From NCBI RefSeq assembly GCF_002101675.1, contig NZ_LQOY01000055.1, positions 1 to 51,006 of the forward strand: a stretch of 51,006 bases of DNA. Reading direction: 5' to 3'. Positions 42,711 to 50,947 of the stretch are shown here, piece after piece. Positions within the stretch are counted from its first letter, which is position 1. Each line of letters begins with the position of its first letter. The translations under genes and the position numbers were made by a program. The notes beneath the pieces are model-generated. The model had not been told where the DNA came from. It worked only from the letters and a program-made list of their open reading frames with translations, and did not search any database. The DNA comes from Mycobacterium gordonae (GTDB lineage Bacteria > Actinomycetota > Actinomycetes > Mycobacteriales > Mycobacteriaceae).

Positions 42711-44060
42711 ATGCCGTCGAGCCTGGCCGCCGCCCTGACCGAGGTGGTGGGCTCGAACCACGTCGTCACCGATGCCGACGTACTGGCCGGCCGCAGCATC
42801 GATCACACCGGCCGGTACCGCGGCAAGGCCAGCGCGCTGGTGCGGCCAGGCTCGGCCGACGAGGTGGCCGCGGTGCTGCGGGCGTGCCGCGACGCCGGCG
42901 TTCACGTGACGGTGCAGGGTGGCCGCACCTCTCTGGTGGCCGGGACCGTGCCCGAGCATGACGACGTGCTGCTGTCCACCGAAAGGCTCTCTGCCGTAGA
43001 CGATGTCGACGTGGTCGAACGTCGCGTCCGGGCGGGCGGCGGGGCAACGTTGGCGGCGGTGCAGGCAGCGGCCGCGGGGGCGGGCCTGGTGTTCGGCGTC
43101 GACCTGGCCGCGCGCGACACCGCGACCGTGGGAGGCATGGCGTCCACCAACGCCGGCGGCCTGCGCACGGTCCGCTACGGCAATATGGGCGAGCAGGTCG
43201 TCGGCCTGGACGTGGCACTACCCGACGGCTCGGTGCTGCGCCGGCACAGCCGGGTGCGCAGCGACAACACCGGCTACGACCTGCCGTCGCTGTTCGTCGG
43301 GGCCGAAGGCACCCTTGGGGTGATCACCGCCCTCGACCTGCGACTGCACCCGATGCCGTCGCACCGGGTGACGGCCGTATGCGGGTTCGCCGATCTCGAG
43401 GCGTTGGTCGAGGCCGGCCGGATGTTCGCCGAGGTCGACGGCATCGCGGCGCTGGAGCTGATCGACGGCCGGGGGGCTGCCCTGACCCGTTCGCATCTGG
43501 GCGTCGGCGCGCCCGTCTGCGCTGACTGGCTGCTGCTGGTGGAGCTGGCGGCCGATCATGACCAGACCCAGCGACTGGCCGAGTTGCTCGACGGGGTGGG
43601 TTCGGAGCCGGCGGTAGGTGTGGATGCTGTTGCGCAACAACGTTTGTGGCGGGTCCGTGAAGGGCTGACCGAGGTGCTGGGCGTGTTCGGGCCGCCGTTG
43701 AAATTCGATGTGTCGCTGCCCCTTTCGGCCGTTAGCGGCTTTGAACGCGACGCGGTGGCGTTGATCGGTGACCGGGTGCCCGAGGCGCTGCCGGTATTGT
43801 TCGGTCACGTCGGGGAGGGCAATCTGCACCTGAACGTGTTGCGCTTCCCGGCCGAGCACGAGCCCGCGCTGTATGCGGAGATGATGGAATTGATCGCCGG
43901 CTGCGGCGGCAATGTCAGTTCCGAACACGGCGTCGGCACGTTGAAGCGGTCTTATCTGGGGATGTCCCGGGAGCCTGTCGACGTGGCCGCGATGCGCGCC
44001 GTCAAGGCGGCGTTGGACCCGACCGGCTACCTGAATGCGGCGGTGTTGTTCACTCGGTAG
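42711..44060 (+). CDS. FAD-linked oxidase, GlcD/D-2-hydroxyacid dehydrogenase type (Rv0161-type)
   Basis: This 449-residue VAO-family flavoprotein starts at ATG 42711. The FAD domain (PCMH) shows VTVQGGRTSLVAGTVP and GYDLPSLFVGAEGTLGVITALDLRLHP. The C-terminal FAD-oxidase_C domain has LFGHVGEGNLHLNVL and SSEHGVGTLKRSYLG, with the metal/substrate histidines of D-lactate/glycolate-type enzymes. It oxidises a D-2-hydroxy acid. Together with the two upstream oxidoreductases it forms a three-gene unit. The end overlaps the converging TetR gene by 11 bases. Confidence 0.9.
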   Translation: MPSSLAAALTEVVGSNHVVTDADVLAGRSIDHTGRYRGKASALVRPGSADEVAAVLRACRDAGVHVTVQGGRTSLVAGTVPEHDDVLLSTERLSAVDDVDVVERRVRAGGGATLAAVQAAAAGAGLVFGVDLAARDTATVGGMASTNAGGLRTVRYGNMGEQVVGLDVALPDGSVLRRHSRVRSDNTGYDLPSLFVGAEGTLGVITALDLRLHPMPSHRVTAVCGFADLEALVEAGRMFAEVDGIAALELIDGRGAALTRSHLGVGAPVCADWLLLVELAADHDQTQRLAELLDGVGSEPAVGVDAVAQQRLWRVREGLTEVLGVFGPPLKFDVSLPLSAVSGFERDAVALIGDRVPEALPVLFGHVGEGNLHLNVLRFPAEHEPALYAEMMELIAGCGGNVSSEHGVGTLKRSYLGMSREPVDVAAMRAVKAALDPTGYLNAAVLFTR

Positions 44061-44601
44061 TCCCTTTGATGCCGACGGCGTGGCGCAACTGGGCCAGGAA
44101 CTGATCGGCGTCGTCGCTGCGAACAACGTAGTGCGAGATCGCGATCCGGATCACCGTCGCCGCTTTCACCGCGGCGTTGGGTCCGGGCAGCAGCTTCTGC
44201 AAGCCTTCCCGCATCTCCGGGATGACGCCGGACATCATTGGGATGACGTGCTCGGGCTCGATGTCGACCATGCGCACACCGGAGTACGAGTATTGGTAGT
44301 CGACGATGAACCGCAGTGCGGCATCAAGCCTTTCGACTCCCTTGAGCCCCGCCGTCGCCTTCGCCAGCCCCTTCTCGAAATTCTCGCGCTCGTAGCGCGA
44401 GAAGGCGGACATCAACTCCTCTTTCGAGGCGAACCAGCGGTAGAGGGTGGGGCGCGACACCCCCGCCTGCGTCGAGACCTCCGAGAGACTGAGTTTGGTC
44501 TTGCCGCTACGGGCCAGTACCTCGGCGGTGGCGGCGAGAATCCGCTGGCGGGTCGAGGTGTCGTTGTCGACGTTTTCACTCACCGGCGACGGCTGGCTCA
44601 T
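44050..44601 (-). CDS. TetR family regulator of the lipid/lactone cluster
   Basis: This 183-residue TetR protein starts at ATG 44601 (MSQPSPVSENVDNDTSTRQRIL). The helix-turn-helix is LSLSEVSTQAGVSRPTLYRWFASKEELMSAFSRYE. Its start overlaps the stop of the thioesterase gene by four bases, so it is the last gene of the minus-strand operon and autoregulated with it. The two TTTACAAAT-N8-AAGTGTCA repeats at the operon promoter are its most likely sites. The ligand is presumably an acyl-CoA or pathway intermediate, by inference. Confidence 0.88.
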   Translation of the reverse strand: MSQPSPVSENVDNDTSTRQRILAATAEVLARSGKTKLSLSEVSTQAGVSRPTLYRWFASKEELMSAFSRYERENFEKGLAKATAGLKGVERLDAALRFIVDYQYSYSGVRMVDIEPEHVIPMMSGVIPEMREGLQKLLPGPNAAVKAATVIRIAISHYVVRSDDADQFLAQLRHAVGIKGTTE

Positions 44602-45449
44602 GACTTGTTCTCCCCCAACGGGTTTGGCTTGGGCTTGGGCGGGCGGGGCCGCACCAGCACCGACTGCTGGATGGCGCCGACCGCGCTGTGTTCGTCGAAC
44701 AATGTGCCGATCGTGGTCCCGATGCCGTCCGGGCCGTAACTGGTCTCCGCGCGAATACCGATCCACTCGCCGTCGGGGACGCGGAACACGTGCACCGCCA
44801 GGTCGGTGTTGACAAAGGTGAACTTGGTGATGTCCAGCTTGCTGCCGATGCCGTTGGCGCAATCGGCGACCGCGAACAACCGTTCCAGCGGCGTCATGGT
44901 TTCGCCGGCGACGAGGTCCGCGATCGGCCTGATCCATGACTCACCCGGGCCGGGGGTCAGCGGCACGGTCAGCCACAGCCACTCCAGACTGTGCACGTAG
45001 TTACGGTCCCAATTGCGCGCCTTCAGATCGCGGTTGCGCGCCTCGGACACGGGGCGGGGCAGCGGCGCGGGTGCATGCGCCACGGCCGCGGTGTCGACCC
45101 GCTGCAACCGCCATCCGCTGGCCCGGGCCACTGGGCGCGGCTCGCCGTCGGGTCCCGGAGCCAGCATTTCGGCGGTCACCAACTCGATCTGCTTGCCGCC
45201 GCGTTCCAGGCGGGACCGGACCCACAGATCCCCTTCTGCCGGTACCGCGCCGATCAGGTCGATCACCACCCGGCTCAGCCGGGTGTCGTCGCGTTGTTCG
45301 CAGCGTTCCAGGGCCCGCGTCAGCAGCGCCGACACCGGCGCGCCGTGCTGAATCGAGGACGACCAGGTGCCGCGGGCGAGGTCGGTGGCCCGGAATTTCT
45401 CACCTCGCGGATCGGCGCCGTCGATCAGCTCGTAGTACGAGTCGGTCAT
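44598..45449 (-). CDS. Acyl-CoA thioesterase family protein (double hotdog)
   Basis: This 283-residue protein starts at ATG 45449, with an adjacent ATG at 45452 as alternative. HGAPVSALLTRALERCE in the first hotdog and LERLFAVADCANGIGSKLDI plus FTFVNTDLAVHVFRVPDGEWIGIRAETSYGPDGIG in the second match mycobacterial thioesterase-superfamily (4HBT_3-like) proteins. It would hydrolyse acyl-CoAs. It lies between the SMP-30 gene (14 bp upstream) and the TetR gene (4-bp overlap). Confidence 0.83.
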   Translation of the reverse strand: MTDSYYELIDGADPRGEKFRATDLARGTWSSSIQHGAPVSALLTRALERCEQRDDTRLSRVVIDLIGAVPAEGDLWVRSRLERGGKQIELVTAEMLAPGPDGEPRPVARASGWRLQRVDTAAVAHAPAPLPRPVSEARNRDLKARNWDRNYVHSLEWLWLTVPLTPGPGESWIRPIADLVAGETMTPLERLFAVADCANGIGSKLDITKFTFVNTDLAVHVFRVPDGEWIGIRAETSYGPDGIGTTIGTLFDEHSAVGAIQQSVLVRPRPPKPKPNPLGENKS

Positions 45450-45462
45450 CATCTCCCTCGAG

Positions 45463-46299
45463 TCAGGGCAGGCCGGCGCCCGGTACGTCCACCTGCACCG
45501 CGTCCAGCCTGGCCAACCGGGTGCCCACCAGCCGCTTGGGATAAGCATCGGTGCTCGACAGCAAAAACAGTGTGCGGCGCTCCGGGCCGCCGAGCGCGCA
45601 CGCGATCGCGACCCGCTCACCCATGTCGATCCGGTCGGTCACATCGCCACCCTCGGTGATTCGCTCGAACTGGTGAGCCAAGGTCATCGCCGCCCACACC
45701 CCTCCCTGGGCGTCGAGTGCGATGCCGTCCGGAGGGCCGTCCAGGGCGCCGGCGAACGTTCGACGGTCGGCGAGCCCGCCGTCCTTCCCGATCGCGTAAG
45801 CGGTGAGGCGGCGCCCCGTCGACTCGGCCACGATCAGGGTGCGGCGGTCGGCGGTGATGACCATCCCGTTGGGAAACTCGAGATCTGTCGCTACGACGGT
45901 CGCGCTGTTATCGGGATCGAGCCGGACGATGGTGCCGCCCTCGAAGGCCTGGGATCCGATGTAGGCGCGCCCGAGGTCGTCGATCACCATGTCGCCGAGG
46001 CTGGCCGGCGCGAGGTTGGACAGGTCGGCAACAGGGGCCACAGTTTCGCCGTCATAGCGCAGGATCTGCTTGTCCTCGGCGGAGACGATGAGCAGTGTTC
46101 CGTCGGGACGGAAACCCAGCCCGGACGGCGAGTGGCCCGGCACTGCCAAGGTCGTCAGCGAGCCGCGCCGGTCGCAGGTGTGCACGGCCTCGCCGAGCAT
46201 GTCGGAAAACCAGAGCAAACCCTCGAACCAGCGCGGACCTTCACCGAAGCAAAAGCCGTCGGCGAGCGGTGTCGGCGCCGGCGTGCCTTTACAAATCAC
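45463..46299 (-). CDS. SMP-30/gluconolactonase family lactonase
   Basis: This 278-residue six-bladed propeller protein has metal ligands expected at Glu in FCFGEGPRW, Asn in FPNGM and Asp in PDGIALD. It likely opens a lactone ring. The frame is open to a TTG at 46356 with ATGs at 46344 and 46326. I chose GTG 46299 because family homology begins just after it, and because TTGACA (46330-46335) and GACACT (46306-46311), spaced 18, would start a leaderless transcript exactly there. It is first in the SMP-30-thioesterase-TetR operon. Confidence 0.8.
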   Translation of the reverse strand: MICKGTPAPTPLADGFCFGEGPRWFEGLLWFSDMLGEAVHTCDRRGSLTTLAVPGHSPSGLGFRPDGTLLIVSAEDKQILRYDGETVAPVADLSNLAPASLGDMVIDDLGRAYIGSQAFEGGTIVRLDPDNSATVVATDLEFPNGMVITADRRTLIVAESTGRRLTAYAIGKDGGLADRRTFAGALDGPPDGIALDAQGGVWAAMTLAHQFERITEGGDVTDRIDMGERVAIACALGGPERRTLFLLSSTDAYPKRLVGTRLARLDAVQVDVPGAGLP

Positions 46300-46312
46300 T
46301 GCCAAAGTGTCA
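46288..46312. repeat. Operator-like repeat copy 1, TTTACAAAT-N8-AAGTGTCA
   Basis: This copy overlaps the predicted -10 and start codon of the SMP-30 gene. It shares all 17 fixed positions and the 8-base spacing with the copy at 46359-46383. It is probably the binding site of the operon-encoded TetR protein. Confidence 0.6.
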
Positions 46313-46335
46313 TGCACCGCGGGCATCGCTGTCAA
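46306..46335 (-). promoter_or_regulatory. Promoter of the SMP-30 operon
   Basis: On the minus strand, TTGACA (46330-46335) and GACACT (46306-46311) are spaced by 18. Six bases after the -10 comes GTG 46299, giving a leaderless message. Operator copy 1 covers the -10. Confidence 0.45.
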
Positions 46336-46358
46336 CGCGGGCATGCTCGGCGGCAAGC

Positions 46359-46383
46359 TTTACAAATATTGCACGAAGTGTCA
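46359..46383. repeat. Operator-like repeat copy 2, TTTACAAAT-N8-AAGTGTCA
   Basis: This second copy lies 71 bp from the first, 30 bp before the TesB start. Its TTTACA and the following CACGCT (46382-46387), spaced 17, could form the plus-strand promoter, so a bound repressor would silence that operon too. Confidence 0.6.
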
Positions 46384-46412
46384 CGCTGGGCCGTGAGCTG
46401 CCGGAACAAGGG

Positions 46413-47303
46413 GTGAGCGCGTTGACGACAGAGTCTGAACAGGTCCAGTGGTCGGTGCAGAGCCTGCTGGACCTCTTCGAGGTGCGGCCCGACGGACCCG
46501 ACCGGTTCATCGCCGAAACCGGGCTTGCCGGCCAGGACGGCCGGCAAGTGGTGGAAGGCACCCAGGTGGTCGCTCAGGCGATTGTGGCCGCCGCCAACCG
46601 ATTTGAGGGCAAGTCGGTGCGTTCGGCGCACGCCGTGTTCGCCCGCGCCGTCATCGTGGGGCCGCCCATCGAACTGGTGCTCGATGTGCTGAACGAAGGC
46701 CGCTCCACGGCGACGGCGATCATTTCGGTGCTGCAGAACGGCAAGAGGTGCGTGAGCGTCACGGTGCTGACGGACGTCCCGACGGCGGACGTCATCCGCC
46801 ACCACCTGACCCGGCCCGACGTGGCGTCGCCGGCGGAAGCGAACTATGCCGAGATGCCGATGGTCGGGCGGGAGCTGCGGCTGGTCGACGTGGTCGACGT
46901 GAACAGCCCCGACGAGGTCGGCCCGCCGGAACTCTACGCCTGGCTGCACTACGACCCGATCCCCGAACGCGACGACCTGGGCAAGGCGCTGATCACGTAT
47001 TTCACCGGGCACCTGGGGATTTCCACGACCATGCGCGCCCATCCGGGAATCGGCACCGCCCAGGCGCACCTCACCGTGTCGACCGCGCCGATGTCGATCT
47101 TCGTGTCCTTCCACGAACCGGTGCGCTGGGATGACTGGCTGCTCTACAGCCATGAGAGCACGCAGGTCGGCGCGGGAATGTCTTATGTGCGTGGCACCGT
47201 ACACACCGAGGACGGCGATCTGCTGTGCTCCTTCGCGCAGGAAGCGTTGATCCGCCCGCTGCGCACCAGCGACACATCGATCAACGCCGCGGCACGGTTC
47301 TAA
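46413..47303 (+). CDS. Acyl-CoA thioesterase II (TesB-like)
   Basis: This 296-residue double-hotdog protein starts at GTG 46413 after GGAACAAGGG. It carries WSVQSLLDLFEVRPDGPDRF, GRQVVEGTQVVAQAIVAAA and VRSAHAVFARAV in the first half. The second half has KALITYFTGHLGISTTMRAHPG, PMSIFVSFHEPVRWDDWLLYSHESTQVGAGMSYVRGTVHTEDGDLLCSFAQEALIR, the typical TesB C-terminus. It hydrolyses acyl-CoA to free acid and CoA. First gene of the plus-strand operon with the LLM enzyme and acyl-CoA dehydrogenase. Confidence 0.88.
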   Translation: MSALTTESEQVQWSVQSLLDLFEVRPDGPDRFIAETGLAGQDGRQVVEGTQVVAQAIVAAANRFEGKSVRSAHAVFARAVIVGPPIELVLDVLNEGRSTATAIISVLQNGKRCVSVTVLTDVPTADVIRHHLTRPDVASPAEANYAEMPMVGRELRLVDVVDVNSPDEVGPPELYAWLHYDPIPERDDLGKALITYFTGHLGISTTMRAHPGIGTAQAHLTVSTAPMSIFVSFHEPVRWDDWLLYSHESTQVGAGMSYVRGTVHTEDGDLLCSFAQEALIRPLRTSDTSINAAARF

Positions 47304-47307
47304 TTCC

Positions 47308-48228
47308 GTGCGTTTCACGATTACTCACCCGATGCACAGCCATCCGTACAACCCGGAGCTGGTGAGCGGGAACGGCATCGCAACGGTGGCGGCGGCGGCC
47401 GAGAAGGCGGGTTTTCACGGATTCGGCTTTACCGATCACCCGGCGCCGTCGCAGCGCTGGCTGGAAGCGGGTGGCCACGATGCCCTGGATCCCTTTGTGG
47501 CCCTGGGGTTTGCGTCGGCGCGAACGTCTTCGCTGCGGCTGATTCCGAACATCGTGGTGCTGCCGTATAGAAATCCGTTTGTGGTGGCCAAATCCGGTGC
47601 GACGCTGGATCTGCTGTCCGGAGGCCGCTTCACCCTTGCCGTGGGAGTGGGTTACCTGCGGCGCGAGTTCGCCGCATTGGGGGTGGACTACGACAAACGC
47701 GCCGAGTTGTTCGAGGAATCCCTCCAAGTTATTCGGGCTATCTGGACGTCTGACGACATTTCCTTCGAGGGGCAGCATTTCAGCGCGCGGGGGATCACCG
47801 CGCACCCACTACCGGTCAGCCGGCCACATCCGCCGATCTGGATCGGCGGCAATACGACCACGGCCCGCCAGCGGGTCGCGCAGTACGGAGACGGCTGGTG
47901 CCCCTTCCCCGCCCCGGCGGGATTGGCGCACACCGCGGGCACCGCCGTCATCGATTCGCCTGAGGCGCTGGCTGCGGGAATCGACGACCTGCGGCGGCGG
48001 TGCGACGCGGTGGGCAAAGACTGGTCTGCGGTCGACATCACCTTCAGTAATTTCGAGGGCGGCAACCCGGCCAGTGACGACTTCAACGCCGACGCGTACC
48101 TGGGTGGGCTGGAAAAGCTTGCCGCACTGGGGGTTACCTGGGTATCCGCGCACCTGCCCGGCGACAGTCTGGCGCACGCGCTCGAGGCGATGGACCGGTT
48201 CGGATCTCTGGTGATTGATGTGATCTGA
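47308..48228 (+). CDS. LLM-class F420-dependent oxidoreductase
   Basis: This 306-residue luciferase-like TIM barrel shows GFHGFGFTDHPAPSQRW, LIPNIVVLPYRNPFVVAKSGATLDLLSGGRFTLAVGVGYLRREF, and HPPIWIGGNTTTARQRVAQYGDGW. This is the LLM F420 subgroup rather than the FMN monooxygenases. It would use F420 for a hydride transfer on an unknown substrate. Starts at GTG 47308, four bases after TesB, and its stop abuts the next GTG. Confidence 0.9.
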   Translation: MRFTITHPMHSHPYNPELVSGNGIATVAAAAEKAGFHGFGFTDHPAPSQRWLEAGGHDALDPFVALGFASARTSSLRLIPNIVVLPYRNPFVVAKSGATLDLLSGGRFTLAVGVGYLRREFAALGVDYDKRAELFEESLQVIRAIWTSDDISFEGQHFSARGITAHPLPVSRPHPPIWIGGNTTTARQRVAQYGDGWCPFPAPAGLAHTAGTAVIDSPEALAAGIDDLRRRCDAVGKDWSAVDITFSNFEGGNPASDDFNADAYLGGLEKLAALGVTWVSAHLPGDSLAHALEAMDRFGSLVIDVI

Positions 48229-49374
48229 GTGGACTTCTCGGTGGTGTCCCTCTCGGACGACGATCAGGCTTTCTATGACCGGACACGCGCGCGTGTCACC
48301 GCCACCGTGACCGAAGAGGTGCGGCGCCGCAATCGCGAATTCGGCGAAAACTTCGACGAGCGTGTGCATCTCGCGTTAGGCGAAGCAGGCTATCTGGCGT
48401 CGGACTGGAAACCGGAATCCGAGGGAGGGTTCAGCGCCGTCCGTCGTCGCATCTTCAATCTGGAGATCGCCCGGGCGCATACGCCGTGGTACCACTGGGG
48501 CACCACGTCCGTCGTCGCGCATCTGGTGCAGCAGTTCGCCGCACCCGAACTCGTGGACATGGTGTTGCCGGGCGTGCTGTCGGGCCAGGTGCGGCTGTGC
48601 CTGGGCTACACCGAACCCGAAGGCGGCTCCGACGTCGCGACCTGCAAGACCCGCGCGGTGCGTGACTCCGACGGCTGGATCATTAACGGCTCCAAGATGT
48701 TCACCTCCAATGCTCAGAACGCGCGGTACGTCTTCCTGCTGACCAATACCGACCCGCAGCGACCGAAACACCGCAATCTGACCATGTTTCTGGTGCCGCT
48801 GGATTCACCGGGCATCGAGATCCGTGGTATCCGGACGCTGGACGGTGACCGAACCAACATCGTCTTCTATACCGATGTTCGCGTCGACGACCTGTACCGG
48901 ATCGGCGACGTCAACGACGGCTGGACCGTGATGCGGGCCGCGTTGGACTCCGAGCACGGCTTGACCGAGCGGGACGCCGAAGGCCTACAGGATGTCGCCG
49001 CGATGGCAGGTCACGGCAACGTGATGGCCGAAGCGGTCGACCGGGTAGCCGGCCTGGTTTCGGCTGACGACGAATCCGTGTTGTACCGGCTGGGGCGCTG
49101 TGCCGCCCGTACCGAAGCGGCGCTGTCCACGCCGGGGATGTTCGGGCGCGTCGCGATCGGGCAGACCATGCGGGACATTTCGGCGGATTTGATGGACCTG
49201 CTGGGTCCTTCGGCGGCATTGCCGACGGACGTCGAGGGCGCCGCCGACGACGGCTCGGCCGAGCATCTGTTCCGGTTGGCGCTGCCGATGGGGATCTACG
49301 GCGGATCGCTGGAGGTGTTCCGCAACATGATCGCTCAGCACGAGCTGGGGTTGGGGCGGCCGAGCTACGGGTGA
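48229..49374 (+). CDS. Acyl-CoA dehydrogenase family protein
   Basis: This 381-residue flavoprotein starts at GTG 48229, directly after the LLM stop. It has LCLGYTEPEGGSDVATCKTRAV and GWIINGSKMFTSNAQNARYVFLL (FAD/substrate loops). The C-terminus IYGGSLEVFRNMIAQHELGLGRP contains the Glu position typical of FadE enzymes. It resembles mycobacterial FadE proteins of alicyclic or branched substrate catabolism. It closes the TesB-LLM-FadE operon. Confidence 0.9.
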   Translation: MDFSVVSLSDDDQAFYDRTRARVTATVTEEVRRRNREFGENFDERVHLALGEAGYLASDWKPESEGGFSAVRRRIFNLEIARAHTPWYHWGTTSVVAHLVQQFAAPELVDMVLPGVLSGQVRLCLGYTEPEGGSDVATCKTRAVRDSDGWIINGSKMFTSNAQNARYVFLLTNTDPQRPKHRNLTMFLVPLDSPGIEIRGIRTLDGDRTNIVFYTDVRVDDLYRIGDVNDGWTVMRAALDSEHGLTERDAEGLQDVAAMAGHGNVMAEAVDRVAGLVSADDESVLYRLGRCAARTEAALSTPGMFGRVAIGQTMRDISADLMDLLGPSAALPTDVEGAADDGSAEHLFRLALPMGIYGGSLEVFRNMIAQHELGLGRPSYG

Positions 49375-49402
49375 CGGCTCGAATTGCGGGTACCTGCTGG
49401 GC

Positions 49403-50221
49403 ATGACCGAAACCGTGCAGCGGCAACTCGGAGCGTCCGACAGCCCGATCGAGGACGCGCTGGAGGACGCCTTCACCAGGATGGTCAGTGAGGGCACGCA
49501 GCGCCTGCACCGCACCTGGCGGGAAGTATTCGTGACCGGGTTCTTCGGCGGTACGGAGGTGGCTCTAGGGGTCCTCGCCTACCTTGCGGTCCTGAGTGCC
49601 ACCCAGCGTCCACTCGTCGCTGGTTTGGCGTTCTCGATCGGTTTTCTGGCGCTGCTGCTGGGGCGCAGCGAACTGTTCACCGAGGGCTTTCTGGTGCCTG
49701 TCGTGACGGTGGCGGCCAGGCGCGCCGGCCTCGGGCAGTTGTTGAAGCTGTGGGGCGGCACCATGCTCGCCAACCTCGTCGGCGGCTGGCTGATCATGTG
49801 GCTGATCATCGCGGGCTTTCCGGGGTTGCGGGCCCAGGCCGTGGAGTCCGGCGCCCACTTTGCCACCGCTCCCTTGTCGACACAGAGTCTGTCACTGGCG
49901 GTGCTGGGCGGCATGGCGATCACGTTGATGACCCGCATGCAACACGGCACCGACTCGGTACCCGGCAAGATCGCCGCGGCGGTTGCGGCGGCTTTCCTGC
50001 TCGCCGGGCTGCAGTTGTTTCACTCGATTCTGGATTCACTGCTGATCTTCGGCGCACTGATCACCGGGAAGGCGCCGTTCGGCTATCTCGACTGGTTGGG
50101 CTGGTTCGGTTACACCCTGGCGGGCAACGTTGTTGGTGGGTTGGCGCTGGTGACGTTGCTACGGTTGCTGCGGAGCAAGGACCGGGTGCGGGAGGAACGC
50201 GACGCGGCTACGGCTTCGTGA
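49403..50221 (+). CDS. Formate/nitrite transporter (FNT) family membrane protein
   Basis: This 272-residue protein has six hydrophobic segments. Family features include FVTGFFGGTEVALGVLAYLA, IGFLALLLGRSELFTEGFLVPV (replacing the usual GxELFTGN) and WGGTMLANLVGGWLIMWL. It belongs to the YfdC-like FNT branch, so the permeating anion cannot be named. It follows the FadE gene after 28 bp, perhaps with its own leaderless promoter (GGGTAC at 49388-49393). Its 3' end overlaps the converging DUF427 gene by 14 bases. Confidence 0.85.
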   Translation: MTETVQRQLGASDSPIEDALEDAFTRMVSEGTQRLHRTWREVFVTGFFGGTEVALGVLAYLAVLSATQRPLVAGLAFSIGFLALLLGRSELFTEGFLVPVVTVAARRAGLGQLLKLWGGTMLANLVGGWLIMWLIIAGFPGLRAQAVESGAHFATAPLSTQSLSLAVLGGMAITLMTRMQHGTDSVPGKIAAAVAAAFLLAGLQLFHSILDSLLIFGALITGKAPFGYLDWLGWFGYTLAGNVVGGLALVTLLRLLRSKDRVREERDAATAS

Positions 50222-50891
50222 GCGGTAACTCCGCGACGACGTCGGCGCGGGTGGCGTCGAAGCTGAAAAACGTTGCGATGGGCCGGGTTTCCGGATACGG
50301 GTCGGGGTAGGCCCAGGCAACGTCTTCGATGACGTCGTCACCCACGACCGCCGCCCAGTACGTCGCGTATCCCTTGTAGTTGCAGTAACTCGTGGTTGTC
50401 GTGGGTTTGAGCAGGTCGGTTCGTACGTGTTCCGGATCCACGTAAAGCCTTGGCTCAAGCGCCGTTTCGAAGACGATGACGGTGTCGTCGGTGTCGACCA
50501 GTGTCGTGTCGTTGATCGATACCCGCAGCCGCCTGTTGGTAGGTCGGCAGTCTACGCGGTGATACGGGTTGGGCGGGTAGTGGACAAGCTTTCGGCCTTC
50601 CTCGAACCAGGCGTCGACCGCGTGCCAGGGCACATGTACGAAACCCGGTGCCTCGGGCTCGGGTTCTGTTGGTAGTCCGGTGATTACATCTTCCGGGAAG
50701 ACGTAGCTGAGCGGGTGGTTGCGCCGGTGCACCAGGAGTGCCCGTTCGGTGTCGATGACGGTGCGGCCGTCGCGGGTGGCCCGGATGCGGCGCGGATGGG
50801 GCTCGATGTAGACGACGTCTTCGGGAATCGGGGGAGCGAACCGGCCGGCGGGATCGCTGCTGAGTGGGCCGCGGCCGGCTACCAGACTCAT
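50208..50891 (-). CDS. Two-module DUF427 protein
   Basis: This 227-residue protein starts at ATG 50891 (MSLVAGRGPLSSDP). The first half (VYIEPHPRRIRATRDGRTVIDTERALLVHRRNHPLSYVFPEDV) and the second (LRVSINDTTLVDTDDTVIVFETALEPRLYVDPEHV, TTSYCNYKGYATYWAAVVGDDVIEDVAWAYPDPYPETRPIATFFSF) are related modules. Only the second has the full SYCxxKGxAxYW and YPxPxP blocks. So one complete DUF427 domain is preceded by a partial copy. Function unknown. Confidence 0.85.
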   Translation of the reverse strand: MSLVAGRGPLSSDPAGRFAPPIPEDVVYIEPHPRRIRATRDGRTVIDTERALLVHRRNHPLSYVFPEDVITGLPTEPEPEAPGFVHVPWHAVDAWFEEGRKLVHYPPNPYHRVDCRPTNRRLRVSINDTTLVDTDDTVIVFETALEPRLYVDPEHVRTDLLKPTTTTSYCNYKGYATYWAAVVGDDVIEDVAWAYPDPYPETRPIATFFSFDATRADVVAELPLTKP

Positions 50892-50931
50892 TCCCCGAGA
50901 GTACGGCGGAAGGCGCCGGATCGTGGTATTA

Positions 50932-50947
50932 TCGAACATGTGTTCGA
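50932..50947. promoter_or_regulatory. Perfect LexA (SOS) box
   Basis: TCGAAC-ATGT-GTTCGA (50932-50937, 50942-50947) matches the mycobacterial SOS consensus TCGAAC-N4-GTTCGA exactly. A -10-like TATTAT (50927-50932) overlaps its left edge, and the box covers the GTG start at 50940, so LexA would block a leaderless transcript. Confidence 0.85.

Noticed and set aside
49388..49393. GGGTAC before the FNT gene as a SigF promoter
   Set aside because: No GTT-type -35 at a suitable distance; left as a remark only.
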